A stretch of 64,000 bases of DNA from Litoditis marina (Eukaryota; Nematoda; Chromadorea; Rhabditida; Rhabditidae), in the NCBI GenBank assembly GCA_964036275.1, contig OZ038437.1:1-64000 (forward strand). The letters are read 5' to 3'. Each line of letters begins with the position of its first letter. The first letter of the stretch is position 1. Below the pieces are notes generated by a model that saw only the letters and a list, made by a program, of their open reading frames with translations, ran no database searches and was not told where the DNA came from. Positions 30,373 to 44,012 of this stretch are shown here, in pieces. A program made the position numbers and the translations under genes.

Positions 30373-31267
30373 CGCGCCGAGCTAATGCCTTTTTGGTATT
30401 TTTACGTTATAAGAAAAGGATATAATTATGTGCACCTCTTTGTGAGGTGACCCATATGCAAACGGTGGTTCAGTGGTATTTAAAGGTGGCATTAGCAAGG
30501 GCGAGCATGTTTCAACCAACAGTTAATCAAAGTTCATTGCCTAGTGGAGATCAAGGTACGCCAAGACGGTTCTCCGATTCGTTATACCGTGTGTACTCTA
30601 GTTTACATAAATTGTAACAAACACATGTGTTAAATAATTAGTTCATATATCATATATATACATAACAATAAAACACATGTGTTAGTTACAATTTATATAA
30701 ACTAGAGTACACACGGTATAACGAATCGGAGAACCTTCTTGGCGTACCTTGATCTCCACTAGCAATGAACTTTGATTAACTGTTGGTTGAAACACGCTCG
30801 CCTTGCTAATGCCACCTTTAAATACACTGAACCACCGTTTGCATATGGGTCACCTCACAAAGAGGTGCACCTAATTCTATCTTTCTTTTATAACCTAAAA
30901 ACATACCAAAAAGGCATTAGCTCGGCGCGATTAGCATTAGACGTCATAATCGTATTTTTTAATTTCACTTCAGTTTCGACCCGGGTTCGATTCCCGGCCG
31001 ATGCACCATTCGCGCCGAGCTAATGCCTTTTTGGTATTTTTACGTTATAAGAAAAGGATAGAATTATGTGCACCTCTTTGTGAGGTGACCCATATGCAAA
31101 CGGTGGTTCAGTGGTATTTAAGGTGGCATTAGCAAGGGCGAGCATGTTTCAACCAACAGTTAATCAAAGTTCATTGCCTAGTGGAGATCAAGGTACGCCA
31201 AGAAGGTTCTCCGATTCGTTATTCCGTGTGTACTCTAGTTTATATAAATTGTAACAAACACATGTGT
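30373..31267. repeat. Foldback/tRNA-fragment cassette 2, unit 2, with many indels
   Basis: Foldback 30373-30929, tRNA-Gly 3' fragment 30979-31008, third arm 31011-31267; spacer to 31578. From about 30684 on it carries many single-base deletions absent from all sister cassettes. Confidence 0.75.
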
Positions 31268-31877
31268 TAAATAATTAGTTCATATATCATATATATACAT
31301 AACAATAAAATCCAATCCTAATTGACTAGAGGTAGTTTTTATATGACTCAAATAAACGAAATCATCTCAAATATCACTTACATCAATTTGTTTCAATACA
31401 TCAAATGAGAAGAGCTCACATAACAGAGCGGATAAACGGAGACGACTGAATTTTAGGATCAGTACTGAAAGCTGCGCCACTTTCGAAAGCGCGTGAAATA
31501 CGTCAGCGAAAGCGGCACGCTAGGCGCGCCATACCCCGTGGGCTGACTCAAATATAGAACATCGTGCGGAGCGCGACAGGAGAGTCAATTTTGGAATTTC
31601 GAGATTTTGAGGAAACATCAAGTCGCCATTGTTTTTCTAGGTGTGAATAGACATGCTTTCGAATTTCAAGTGATTTCGATGAATTTCAACCGAGATACAG
31701 GGGGCCACCGGCAACATTTTTGGCACGGTGCCAATAGTTGGAGAGTCAATTTTGGAATTTCGAGATTTTGAGGAAACATCAAGTCGCCATTGTTTTCTAG
31801 GTATGAATAGACATGCTTTCGAATTCAAGTGATTTCGATGAATTTCAACCGAGATACAGGGGGCCACCGGCAACTTT
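30684..31877. other. Cluster of single-base indels, probable consensus errors
   Basis: About a dozen one-base deletions (and one insertion, TTCGAAAGCGCG) fall in 1.2 kb, mostly in short runs: CTAGCAATG, AATACACTG, ACCATTCGCG, TATTTAAGGTGG, TTTCAATACATC, GAGATTTTGAGG twice, GAATTCAAGTG. The neighbouring kilobases show none. The pattern fits uncorrected long-read errors. Confidence 0.7.
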
Positions 31878-32808
31878 TTGCACGGTGCCAATAGTTGGAA
31901 AATGAAAATAGAGATTCTGGTGAAATAGCACGTCGCCATTGTTTCTCTAGGTATAAATAGACATGCTTTCGAATTTCAAGTGATTTCGATGAATTTCAAC
32001 CGAGATACAGGGGGCCACCGGCAACATTTTTGGCACGGTGCCAATAGTTGGAAAATGAAAATAGAGATTCTGGTGAAATAGCACGTCGCCATTGTTTCTC
32101 TAGGTATAAATAGACATGTTATCAAGTTTGAACCGATTCCGATGAATTTCAACCAAGATACAGGGGGCCACCTGCAACATTTTTGGCACGGTGCCAATAA
32201 TTGGAGAGTCAATTTTGGAACTTCGAGATTTTTGAGGAAATAGAAAGTTGCCATTGTTTCTCTAGGTATAAATAGACAAGTAATCAAATTTGAACCAATT
32301 CCGATGAATTTGAACCAAGATACAGGGGGCCACCGGCAACATTTTTGGCACGGTGCCAATAGTTGAAAAATGAAAATAGAGATTCTGGTAAAATAGCACG
32401 TCGCCATTGTTTCTCTAGGTCTAAATAGACTTGTTATCAAGTTTGTACCGATTCCGATCATTTTCAACCAAGATACAGGGGGCCACCTGCAACATTTTTG
32501 GCACGGTGCCAATAGTTGGAGAGTCAATTTTGGAATTTCGAGATTTTTGAGGAAACATCAAGTCGCCATTGTTTTTCTAGGTATGAATAGACATGCTTTC
32601 GAATTTCAAGTGATTTCGATGAATTTCAACTGAGATACAGGGGGCCACCGGCAACATTTTTGGCACGGTGCCAATAGTTGGAGAGTCAATTTTGGAATTT
32701 CGAGATTTTTGAGGAAACATCAAGAAAATCGGAGCACATGAATCAAATGCAAGTCAAATTAGTCAATTTAGGCAATAAACTATTTCACCATTAGCCGATG
32801 CACCATTT

Positions 32809-33709
32809 CGCGCCGAGCTAATGCCTTTTTGGTATTTTTACGTTATAAGAAAAGGATATAATTATGTGCACCTCTTTGTGAGGTGACCCATATGCAAACG
32901 GTGGTTCAGTGGTATTTAAAGGTGGCATTAGCAAGGGCGAGCATGTTTCAACCAACAGTTAATCAAAGTTCATTGCCTAGTGGAGATCAAGGTACGCCAA
33001 GAAGGTTCTCCGATTCGTTATACCGTGTGTACTCTAGTTTACATAAATTGTAACAAACACATGTGTTAAATAATTAGTTCATATATCATATATATACATA
33101 ACAATAAAACACATGTGTTTGTTACAATTTATATAAACTAGAGTACACACGGTATAACGAATCGGAGAACCTTCTTGGCGTACCTTGATCTCCACTAGGC
33201 AATGAACTTTGATTAACTGTTGGTTGAAACACGCTCGCCCTTGCTAATGCCACCTTTAAATACCACTGAACCACCGTTTGCATATGGGTCACCTCACAAA
33301 GAGGTGCACCTAATTCTACCTTTCTTTTATAACCTAAAAACATACCAAAAAGGCATTAGCTCGGCGCGATTAGCATTAGACGTCATAATCGTATTTTTTT
33401 AATTTCACTTCAGTTTCGACCCGGGTTCGATTCCCGGCCGATGCACCATTTCGCGCCGAGCTAATGCCTTTTTGGTATTTTTACGTTATAAGAAAAGGAT
33501 AGAATTATGTGCACCTCTTTGTGAGGTGACCCATATGCAAACGGTGGTTCAGTGGTATTTAAAGGTGGCATTAGCAAGGGCGAGCATGTTTCAACCAACA
33601 GTTAATCAAAGTTCATTGCCTAGTGGAGATCAAGGTACGCCAAGAAGGTTCTCCGATTCGTTATACCGTGTGTACTCTAGTTTATATAAATTGTAACAAA
33701 CACATGTGT
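32809..33709. repeat. Foldback/tRNA-fragment cassette 3, unit 2
   Basis: Foldback 32809-33368, tRNA-Gly 3' fragment 33419-33448, third arm 33452-33709; spacer to 34020. Carries the CTACCTTTC variant, so it corresponds to cassette 4 of unit 1. Confidence 0.8.
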
Positions 33710-36671
33710 TAAATAATTAGTTCATATATCATATATATACATAACAATAAAATCCAATCCTAATTGACTAGAGGTAGTTTTTATATGACTCAAATAAACG
33801 AAATCATCTTAAATATCACTTACATCAATTTGTTTCAAATACATCAAATGAGAAGAGCTCACATAACAGAGCGGATAAACGGAGACGACTGAATTTTAGG
33901 ATCAGTACTGAAAGCTGCGCCACTTTCGAAACGCGTGAAATACGTCAGCGAAAGCGGCACGCTAGGCGCGCCATACCCCGTGGGCTGACTCAAATATAGA
34001 ACATCGTGCGGAGCGCGACAGGAGAGTCAATTTTGGAATTTCGAGATTTTTGAGGAAACATCAAGTCGCCATTGTTTTTCTAGGTGTGAATAGACATGCT
34101 TTCGAATTTCAAGTGATTTCGATGAATTTCAACCGAGATACAGGGGGCCACCGGCAACATTTTTGGCACGGTGCCAATAGTTGGAGAGTCAATTTTGGAA
34201 TTTCGAGATTTTTGAGGAAACATCAAGTCGCCATTGTTTTTCTACGTATGAATATGCATGCTCTCGAATTTCAAGTGATTTCGATGAATTTCAACCGAGA
34301 TACAGGGGGCCACCGGCAACATTTTTGGCACGGTGCCAATAGTTGAAAAATGAAAATAGAGATTCTGGTAAAATAGCACGTCGCCATTGTTTCTCTAGGT
34401 CTAAATAGACTTGTTATCAAGTTTGTACCGATTCCGATCAATTTCAACCAAGATACAGGGGGCCACCTGCAACATTTTTGGCACGGTGCCAATAGTTGGA
34501 GAGTCAATTTTGGAATTTCGAGATTTTTGAGGAAACATCAAGTCGCCATTGTTTCTCTAGGTATGAATAGACACGTATTCGAATTTCAAGTGATTCCGAT
34601 GGTTTTCAACTGAGATACAGGGGACCACCGGCAACATCTTTGGCACGGTGCCAATAGTTGGAGAGTCAATTCCGGGAATTTGACATTTTTGAGGAAATAT
34701 CAAGTCGCCATTGTTTCCCTAGGTATAAATAGACACGTATTCGAATTTCAAGTGGTTCCGATGGTTTTCAACCAAGATACAGGGGGCCACCTGCAACATT
34801 TTTGGCACGGTGCCAATAGTTGAAAAATGAAAATAGAGATTCAGGTGAAATAGCACGTCGCCATCGTTTCTCTAGGTATGAATAGACATGCTTTCGAATT
34901 TCAAGCGATTTCGATGAATTTCAACCGAGATACAGGGGGCCACCTGCAACATTTGTGGCACGGTGCCAATAGTTGAAAAATGAAAATAGAGATTCTGGTA
35001 AAATAGCACGTCGCCATTGTTTCTCTAGGTCTAAATAGACTTGTTATCAAGTTTGTACCGATTCCGATCATTTTCAACCAAGATACGCCACCTGCAACAT
35101 TTTTGGCACGGTGCCAATAGTTGGAGAGTCAATTTTGGAATTTCGAGATTTTTGAGGAAACATCAAGTCGCCATTGTTTTTCTAGGTATGAATAGACATG
35201 CTTTCGAATTTCAAGTGATTTCGATGAATTTCAACCGAGATACAGGGGGCCACCGGCAACATTTTTGGCACGGTGCCAATAGTTGGAAAATGAAAATAGA
35301 GATTCTGGTGAAATAGCACGTCGCCATTGTTTCTCTAGGTATAAATAGACATGCTTTCGAATTTCAAGTGATTTCGATGAATTTCAACCGAGATACAGGG
35401 GGCCACCGGCAACATTTTTGGCACGGTGCCAATAGTTGGAAAATGAAAATAGAGATTCTGGTGAAATAGCACGTCGCCATTGTTTCTCTAGGTATAAATA
35501 GACATGTTATCAAGTTTGAACCGATTCCGATGAATTTCAACCAAGATACAGGGGGCCACCTGCAACATTTTTGGCACGGTGCCAATAGTTGGAGAGTCAA
35601 TTTTGGAACTTCGAGATTTTTGAGGAAATAGAAAGTTGCCATTGTTTCTCTAGGTATAAATAGACAAGTAATCAAATTTGAACCAATTCCGATGAATTTC
35701 AACCAAGATACAGGGGGCCACCGGCAACATTTTTGGCACGGTGCCAATAGTTGAAAAATGAAAATAGAGATTCTGGTAAAATAGCACGTCGCCATTGTTT
35801 CTCTAGGTCTAAATAGACTTGTTATCAAGTTTGTACCGATTCCGATCAATTTCAACCAAGATACAGGGGGCCACCTGCAACATTTTTGGCACGGTGCCAA
35901 TAGTTGGAGAGTCAATTTTGGAATTTCGAGATTTTTGAGGAAACATCAAGTCGCCATTGTTTTTCTAGGTGTGAATAGACATGCTTTCGAATTTCAAGTG
36001 ATTTCGATGAATTTCAACCGAGATACAGGGGGCCACCGGCAACATTTTTGGCACGGTGCCAATAGTTGGAGAGTAAATTTTGGAATTTCGAGATTTTTGA
36101 GGAAACATCAAGTCGCCATTGTTTTTCTAGGTATGAATAGACATGCTTTCGAATTTCAAGTGATTTCGATGAATTTCAACCGAGATACAGGGGGCCACCG
36201 GCAACATTTTTGGCACGGTGCCAATAGTTGGAGAGTCAATTTTGGAATTTCGAGATTTTTGAGGAAACATCAAGTCGCCATTGTTTTTCTACGTATGAAT
36301 AGGCATGCTTTCGAATTTCAAGTGATTTCGATGAATTTCAACCGAGATACAGGGGGCCACCGGCAACATTTTTGGCACGGTGCCAATAGTTGAAAAATGA
36401 AAATAGAGATTCTGGTAAAATAGCACGTCGCCATTGTTTCTCTAGGTCTAAATAGACTTGTTATCAAGTTTGTACCGATTCCGATCAATTTCAACCAAGA
36501 TACAGGGGGCCACCTGCAACATTTTTGGCACGGTGCCAATAGTTGGAGAGTCAATTTTGGAATTTCGAGATTTTTGAGGAAACATCAAGTCGCCATTGTT
36601 TCTCTAGGTATGAATAGACACGTATTCGAATTTCAAGTGATTCCGATGGTTTTCAACTGAGATACAGGGGA

Positions 36672-38443
36672 TCTCAAACAGTCGCATACTACTGACAGAC
36701 AATTCCTATATTACCATGTACGCAGATTCTAACCATTGCGGGTTCACCCAATCGTGAAACATTGGTTACAGAAAAATACTAGCATTGTAGGATTGTAGCA
36801 TTCACTTCAACTTCAAGAGGTATGAAAAATGTATAATAACGGCATGCAACAAACCAAATCACAATCATTCCACTATTCCAAGATTCGCCATTTTACCAAC
36901 CACGGTCTCTCACTCTCCCAACTTGACCAATCGCAAATAGAACTAGCAAAGATGGCACTTTTGCCTCACATACATGAAGTATATTTTCCGTTCCATCCAG
37001 TGAAGAGAACTCTCACTCTCAAACAATCAATAATGAACTTAAACTACAAACGCTCGAAAATACATTAAAATTTCGCCGAAGTGGTCAAATTTCAAATATC
37101 AACAATTTGATTGAAATCGAGCCAAATAGTGAATATATCTCTCCTCACTAGCACATTAGCTCTCATTATCGTCATGCCTGAGTTGAATTCCGCACGCCTT
37201 CAGCATACCATAAATGCGACGTCGATGATACTCAATTATCACCTCTCACTCTCACAGTAATGTGACACAATCACAAACAGTAGCTACCCGATTTAGTGGC
37301 AGTTAACAAACGCACAATCTGAACACTACACATCGCGCTCGCATCACAGCTCAGGAGACAAATAACAAGATACATCACCGAACAAAATCACAAAAACAGC
37401 CAGAATAATGATATAAATCATACCTGGAAATCTGAAAGATTATGATCGCCTCACCTAGTTGCGATCATTTTCCAGCATTTGGTCCACTTGCATTCCTTTT
37501 ATTTACTCGCTCACGGAAGCTACTAATAGAGAAAAAATAATGAAGGAAAAATATATGTCCACTGCAACAGCAACAGTGCTTCGCACCAGCTGGCACTAGT
37601 AATGAATTTCCTCTTACCTTTGATTCCAGTAGAATCCGACCAATTGTGGTCACCGCGACGGCCTCTTGTGAACGAAAAGCGACTTGACATCATTGCTGCA
37701 CATCTCAGCCAAACGAAACGACATCTCAAACGCCACCAACAATCGAACCTGAAACAAAATGAAACGCATCATACATCGCTGTCACTCGCATAATCCAATC
37801 TCCCTTTCACAATACAGAGTGCGCCAACACGTTCATTCCTCATTAACTCACCTCGTTTCTCAATTTCGCTGCCACACGAAATCGAAATATTGCGATAAAA
37901 CACATCAAAATGAATAAAACAATGTCTCGCACTTCCTTTTCTCTTATACAACGTACACTCATTCTTTGCATAAAATAAGATAAACACAGCCCAAAATTCC
38001 ACACTCCCAGAGACCTCTGTTGCGAAATCAACTCTCAATTCACTAACCAGTAATCATGAACACAGGACTTGCTAACACAGTCTCACTACCTCGAGCAGTC
38101 ACAAAAAATCACTTCCAAAATAGTCACCTTTGCGAACGTCCTCTGAATTGATTTTGTTCTCAAAAAACCCATTCCATACCGTTCCATGTTCTTATATCGC
38201 GAAGAACCCGCTCTGAAAGATCGTACCATCAGCAAAACCTCTTCCATAACCCATCACAATTTGAGAAGAGAAAGAAATCACAAAATATCATGAAACAAAC
38301 AACAAATACGATAATATGACGTAAAAATCGAATTTTTGCAATTTAATTTCAAACGACCATTTTTCGCGCCTCATTTTAGCAATGGGGCAGATTATTTGCA
38401 TTCGGTCACAGATTGCTAATATCATCAAAATTCTTCCAAATCG
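36672..38443. other. Low-information region, unit 2
   Basis: Counterpart of 17401-19172 with the same - strand splice-like signals (exon candidate 37748-37618). Confidence 0.35.
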
Positions 38444-38777
38444 GAAAATTCAAGATCACATCGCAGAACTAAATGATTCACACAAACTACAGGCATTTCA
38501 CTCAATCTCACATCATCCATTCGCCGATGCACCATTTCGCGCCAGCATCGTGTGTGGAAAATGTTTATATTGGGCCAAAAGTAAGAATTAGGCGAAAGAA
38601 GACAAATCAGCTCTTGCTAGGCAAGAAACCGACTGTCCAGTGGTTTAGTGGATTTTACACACGATACTAGGCGATTCCCAACTACTAGAAGATATTCTCA
38701 GTCTTGCTTTCACACCACGTTTTGTACCTTGCCTTTTGTGTGAATCATTTAGTTCTGCGATGTGATCTTGAATTTTC
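38444..38777. mobile_element. Inverted-repeat element next to tRNA-Gly, unit 2
   Basis: 43-bp arms 38444-38486 and 38735-38777, unchanged. The flanking 226-bp direct repeats are at 38523-38748 and 38838-39063. Confidence 0.6.
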
Positions 38778-38846
38778 ATCGGTGGTTCAGTGGTAGAATG
38801 CTCGCCTGCCACGCGGGCGGCCCGGGTTCGATTCCCGGCCGATGCA
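38776..38846 (+). tRNA. tRNA-Gly(GCC), unit 2
   Basis: Identical to the unit 1 gene, with T at position 1 and encoded CCA. Anticodon at 38808-38810. Confidence 0.75.
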
Positions 38847-39063
38847 CCATTTCGCGCCAGCATCGTGTGTGGAAAATGTTTATATTGGGCCAAAAGTAAG
38901 AATTAGGCGAAAGAAGACAAATCAGCTCTTGCTAGGCAAGAAACCGACTGTCCAGTGGTTCAGTGGATTTTACACACGATACTAGGCGATTCCCAACTAC
39001 TAGAAGATATTCTCAGTCTTGCTTTCACACCACGTTTTGTACCTTGCCTTTTGTGTGAATCAT

Positions 39064-39500
39064 ATATAACAAAACACATAATTACATAGGGTTTATATAC
39101 AATATAATATACTTACATTACAACTTAAATAACTTATACATATCGCTTCACTAGGTTAATAAATAACCATCACAGAATCACTACTTATCACAAACACAAA
39201 TAACATCACCGAATCACTTAAATCTTAGTAGCTTAGGGGAGAGTGTCTTGTTATTTTCATTTCGCTGCAATTATTCACTTGTATTATCATCATTCCCTCG
39301 CAACATCCTCACATGACAGAAAACACCCAAAGTGCCCAATTTTAGGCCAGAAGCGATAATATAAAGAAAAAGATACCCAGCCAAACTCATTGATACGCAG
39401 CCAAATTGGACGTGCGTCAAGAGAAGGCGCACTTACTTTGCGCCAGCGCGCATTGCTGACGTACTCGCATAAACAAGCTATCGCATGTCGCGACACCAAC
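39064..39500. other. AT-rich spacer, unit 2
   Basis: Counterpart of 19793-20229; no gene seen. Confidence 0.45.
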
Positions 39501-40579
39501 GGTGAAACAACTCAAACGAAATCTGCAACCTCAGAGAAGGACAGACCTACGCGACAGTTGCGTGTAAAACTGCCTAATGCAAAACAATCACCAACTCTCT
39601 CTCTGTCTTATCTCTGCCTCTCTGTCTACGGCCGGTATACAAGCTTGCTTGGAGCCTGTAAGTCCAAGTTTTGTCACTGCCTCTTGTTACTTCTTTTTCT
39701 CTACTCTCTTCCAATGGTGAAATAACTCAAACGGAATCTGTAACCTCAGAGAAGGACAGAAATACGCGACAGTTGCGTTCAAAAACTGGCTAATACAAAA
39801 CAATCACCAACTCTTTTTTCCGTCTTATCTCTGCCCCTCGGTCTACGGCCGGTATACAAGCTCGCTTGGAACCTGTAAGTCCAATTTTTGTCACTGCCTC
39901 TTGTTACTTCTCTTTCTCTATTCTCCTCCAATGGTGAAATAACTCAGACGGAATCTGTAACCTCAGAGAAGGACAGAACTACGCGACAGCTGCGTTTAAA
40001 ACTGCCTAATGCAAAACAATCACCAACTCTCTTTTCTGTCTTATCTCTGCCCCTTGGTCTACGGCCGGTATACAAGCTCGCTTGGAACCTGTAAGTCCAA
40101 TTTTTGTCCCTGCCTCTTGTTACTTCTCTCTCTCTCTCTCCTCTTCAAATGGTGAAATGACTCAAACGAAATCTGTAACCTCAGAGAAGGACAGACCTAC
40201 GCGACAGCTGCGTTCAATAACTGCCTAATACAAAACAATCACCAACTCTCTTTTCTGTCTTATCTCTGCCCCTTGGTCTACGGCCGGTATACAAGCTCGC
40301 TTGGAACCTGTAAGTCCAATTTTTGTCTCTGCCTCTTGTTACTTCTCTCTCTCTCTCCTCTTCAAATGGTGAAATAACTCAAACAAAATCTGTAACCTCA
40401 GAGAAGGACAGACCTACGCGACAGCTGCGTTTAAAACTGCCTAACGCAAAACAATCACCAACTCTCTTTTCTGTCTTATCTCTGCCCCTTGGTCTACGGC
40501 CGGTATACAAGCTCGCTTGGAACCTGTAAGTCCAGTTTTTGTCTCTGCCTCTTGTTTCTTCTCTCTCTCCTCTTCAAAT
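39501..40579 (+). repeat. Five ~217-bp tandem repeats, unit 2
   Basis: Same five units and the same CT-tract lengths as in unit 1. Confidence 0.85.
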
Positions 40580-40739
40580 GGTGAACAGGCCCAGGCCGAA
40601 CAATTGCAAGAATCGCAACACAGCAACGCTACTGAGGTCGGACGACCACAGAGATTTGAGGAAAATCAACTTCTCAAAAATACTGCCTAAAGGGCCCCTG
40701 GTTAGCATGGAAAGCGGACCGTAGTACTCGAAGGTGACA

Positions 40740-41037
40740 TGTCATGGTGACAGGCTACGGAAAACGACCCTACGCGACCCAGAGGCCTGGCCCAAAATTT
40801 GTCGACCACAACTTTCTCCTCCAGTTAGTCACACATTTAAGCTCCCTGTCTTTTCTTTCCCCTTGTCATCCTCCTCTGTCTCCTTTCCGGAACCTGGAAG
40901 ACGTCTCTGATCAGTCCTTGCGTGGAAGTGCTAACCCAACACAAGAAGCCCTGGAACCAACTGTGAAGACCAAGACCGAAACCAGGGTCCACCGCCTTAA
41001 CACCCCCTAACTGTGGCGCCCAGTAAGTCCACAACAA
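40740..41037 (+). other. Possible retroelement scrap, unit 2
   Basis: TGGCGCCC at 41014-41021; no LTR pair or coding frame. Confidence 0.2.
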
Positions 41038-41645
41038 ATATTCCCACCCTCCCCCGCTCCCCCGTAAGGTTATACATTTCGCAGGCTACAGCTTCGGCTG
41101 AGGCTTTGGCGGTCCCAGTGTGCTCTCGTTCTGACCCAATGAAAGTTGTGGTTAAGACAAATTTTGGAACGCCCTCCAGTAGGAGGGCACTAAGAATGTG
41201 TACAAAAGTAAAAACACGTGTGTCACGTGTCTCACGTGAGCAGAAAACAGGTGTTCTCTAGAAGAAACGTTGTAGTTTGCTCCACATCGGCAACAAAAGG
41301 GATGTTCATGCATGTTTAGTAGGTGTGGACCCGTGAAAATGCACGTTTTCCCACGTGAGTCACGTGAAACAAAAGTCGAACTTTTTTCCCCCATACACCT
41401 CAATTTAAGTTACACATCATAGAAAATACTTTTACAAAAGCTATTCGTACATTTTCCGATAGTTTTTCCAAATTCTCATCGACTTTCGTGCCAGAGAACG
41501 AAATTGAAATTTGCTCCACATCTGAGGGCTACAATTGAGAATTGAGAGCTAAATCATTTATCTCATCTATGAAAAACCTAACATTTCCATATACAACAGT
41601 GAACCGCGCGCTCTTGCCCCCGAAACAAGCATTCCGGCTCGGAGG
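41038..41645. other. CACGTG-rich region, unit 2
   Basis: E-box clusters as in unit 1; no gene seen. Confidence 0.4.
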
Positions 41646-41714
41646 TGTCCGGTGGCCTAGGGGATAGTGCTGCCGCCTCCCGTGCCGGAGGGGGGGAGGT
41701 TCAAATACCTGTAG
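41646..41714 (+). pseudogene. tRNA-like Pol III unit, unit 2
   Basis: Same A box, degenerate B box and TTTTT (41716-41720). Confidence 0.45.
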
Positions 41715-41720
41715 ATTTTT

Positions 41721-42183
41721 GCCATTTGCAATCGGAAAATTTTCTCCGAATTAGCTTCTTTTCGTGCCGTGTGCATACAAAATGACGTGCCGATCGCGGA
41801 AATCTTGTCATTTTTGTGTTTCGACCCTCCAAAGCTGAGATATGAGCGAAAAACCGCGATTCTACAGGGCTATAGCTGGGGATGGGAAAAAGTTGGTGAC
41901 TTGTACAGCGGTTGACTCACAGAAAACTGTATTCTCGACTGGTAGATCAAGAGATTGCGAGATATAATTAACAATTGTTCGAATTATGGGCGAGGAAAGA
42001 CCGTTAGAACTGCTATTTTCGCGCGTTTTGTCCGAATTCACGTGGAAACCACGTGACCTTGTGACTGAGAAATTTAGCAAATTAGTGGCTGGGAAAGTTA
42101 TGAAATTGTTTATTTATGTTTTATGTGTCCTAGTTGCGTAAATCTGCCTCCAGCATGTCCCTAGTAGACCCCCCAATGCTTTC
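41721..42183. other. Upstream region of 5S rRNA, unit 2
   Basis: Only the TCACGTGG-AAA-CCACGTGA palindrome (42038-42056) stands out. Confidence 0.4.
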
Positions 42184-42302
42184 GCTTACGACCATACCAC
42201 GTTGAAAATACGCCATCCCGTCCGATCTGGCAAGTCAAGCAACGTTGGGCCCGGTTAGTACTTGGATCGGAGACGGCTTGGGAATCCCGGGTGCCGTAAG
42301 CT
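42184..42302 (+). rRNA. 5S ribosomal RNA, unit 2
   Basis: Base-for-base copy of the gene at 22913-23031, with TTTTT at 42302-42306. It is the second and last 5S gene in the window; unit 3 is cut before its own. Confidence 0.95.
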
Positions 42303-42393
42303 TTTTACTTTTTTATTTAAAACTAGATCGAATTTCCTTAGTTTTAGCGCCCAAACAAACCAAATACTATCTGTTTTAGCGCTTAAAGGGGGC

Positions 42394-43604
42394 GGAAAAG
42401 TGTGGGTACACACACATAAAATGTTTGGAATGTTTCGAAAGTTACAAAAGTTGAAAAAGTAACTTTCATGTACCTAGGGGGTGGACTAGCAAGAAAAAGT
42501 GTGGGTACACACACATAAAATGTTTGGAATGTTTCGAAAGTTACAAAAGTTGAAAAAGTAACTTTCATGTACTCAGGGGGTGGCCTAGCAAGAAAAAATG
42601 TGGGTACACACAAATAAAATGTTGCCTTTGGAATGTTTTGAAAGTTACAAAAGTTGAAAAAAGTAACTTTCATGTACCCATGGGGGGCGGCCTAGCAAGG
42701 AAAAGTGTGGGTACACACACATAAAATGTTTGAAATGTTTCGAAAGTTACAAAAGTTGAAAAAGTAACTTTCATGTACCCGGGGGTGGCCTAGTATGGAA
42801 AAGTGTGGGTACATACAAATAAAATGTTTGGAATGTTTCGAAAGTTACAAAAGTTGAAAAAGTAACTTTCATGTACCTAGGGGGTGGACTAGCAAGAAAA
42901 AGTGTGGGTACACCCACATAAAATGTTTGGAATGTTTCGAAAGTTACAAAAGTTGAAAAAAGTAACTTTCATGTACCCATGGGGGCGGCCTAGCAAGGAA
43001 AAGTGTGGGTACACACACATAAAATGTTTGGAATGTTTGGAAAGTTACAAAAATTGAAAAAGTAACTTTCATGTACCCAGGGGTGGCCTAGTATGGAAAA
43101 GTGTGGGTACACACAAATAAAATGTTTGGAATGTTTCGAAAGTTACAAAAGTTGAAAAAGTAACTTTCATGTACCCGGGGGTGGCCTAGTATGGAAAAGT
43201 GTGGGTACATACAAATAAAATGTTTGAATGTTTCGAAAGTTACAAAAGTTGAAAAAGTAACTTTCATGTACCCGGGGGTGGCCTAGTATGGAAAAGTGTG
43301 GGTACATACAAATAAAATGTTTGGAATGTTTCGAAAGTTACAAAAGTTGAAAAAGTAACTTTCATGTACCTAGGGGGTGGACTAGCAAGAAAAAGTGTGG
43401 GTACACACACATAAAATGTTTGGAATGTTTCGAAAGTTACAAAAGTTGAAAAAAGTAACTTTCATGTACCCAGGGGGTGGCCTAGCAAGAACAAGTGTGG
43501 GTACACACAAATAAAATGTTGCCTTTGGAATGTTTCGAAAGTTACAAAAGTTGAAAAAAGTAACTTTCATGTACCCATGGGGGCGGCCTAGCAAGGAAAA
43601 GTGT
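42394..43604. repeat. Satellite A array, about 12 units, before unit 3
   Basis: Same length and unit order as the array at 23123-24333. Confidence 0.93.
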
Positions 43605-43916
43605 ACTTGTACGTAATTATTTGAATAGAAAAGGCATGGAGACTTACTTGTTGTAACTCTCTGCTGCCTAAAAAGTGGGTGTTTGGAAAATGATTGTTAG
43701 TTTTGAGAATTATTATTTGGATAGTAGGCGTGTCGTATTTTGTACGCTGAAAGCGGTTATCGTCGCTAATAACAAGGTGTCTTACTTGTTGTTTACTAAA
43801 CTACATCGTAACCATGCATTGAACGAGACTCGATGAAGGCAGGTGTGCTAAACTTGCGATTTACAACATTACAATGTATGTCACAAGTTGACTATAAAAC
43901 AACCAAAACCGGACAA

Positions 43917-44012
43917 ATGAATCATTTTAACACGAACAACGATTATGTCGAGTCGCTTAAGCAAACATTCTGGGTTCCTATTCACGTGCATGTCCGATTG
44001 CACTATAATTGA
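43917..44012 (+). CDS. Small 31-aa frame, unit 3
   Basis: Unchanged copy of the frame at 2592-2687. Confidence 0.22.
   Translation: MNHFNTNNDYVESLKQTFWVPIHVHVRLHYN

Larger units (their letters stand above)
27548..36671. repeat. Satellite B block, unit 2 (shortened)
   Basis: Monomer runs at 27548-27993, 29290-30288, 31579-32724 and 34021-36671, with three cassettes instead of four. About 32 copies of the TTGGCAC/GTGCCAA palindrome, one of them (near 31877) broken by a base deletion. Confidence 0.93.
24334..43604. repeat. Macro-repeat unit 2 (19.27 kb, shorter)
   Basis: Second complete copy. It is 2,783 bp shorter than unit 1. The loss corresponds to one 2,142-bp satellite cassette plus about 630 bp of monomers near the left edge of the satellite block, and about a dozen scattered single-base deletions. 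All genic landmarks are retained. Confidence 0.95.
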
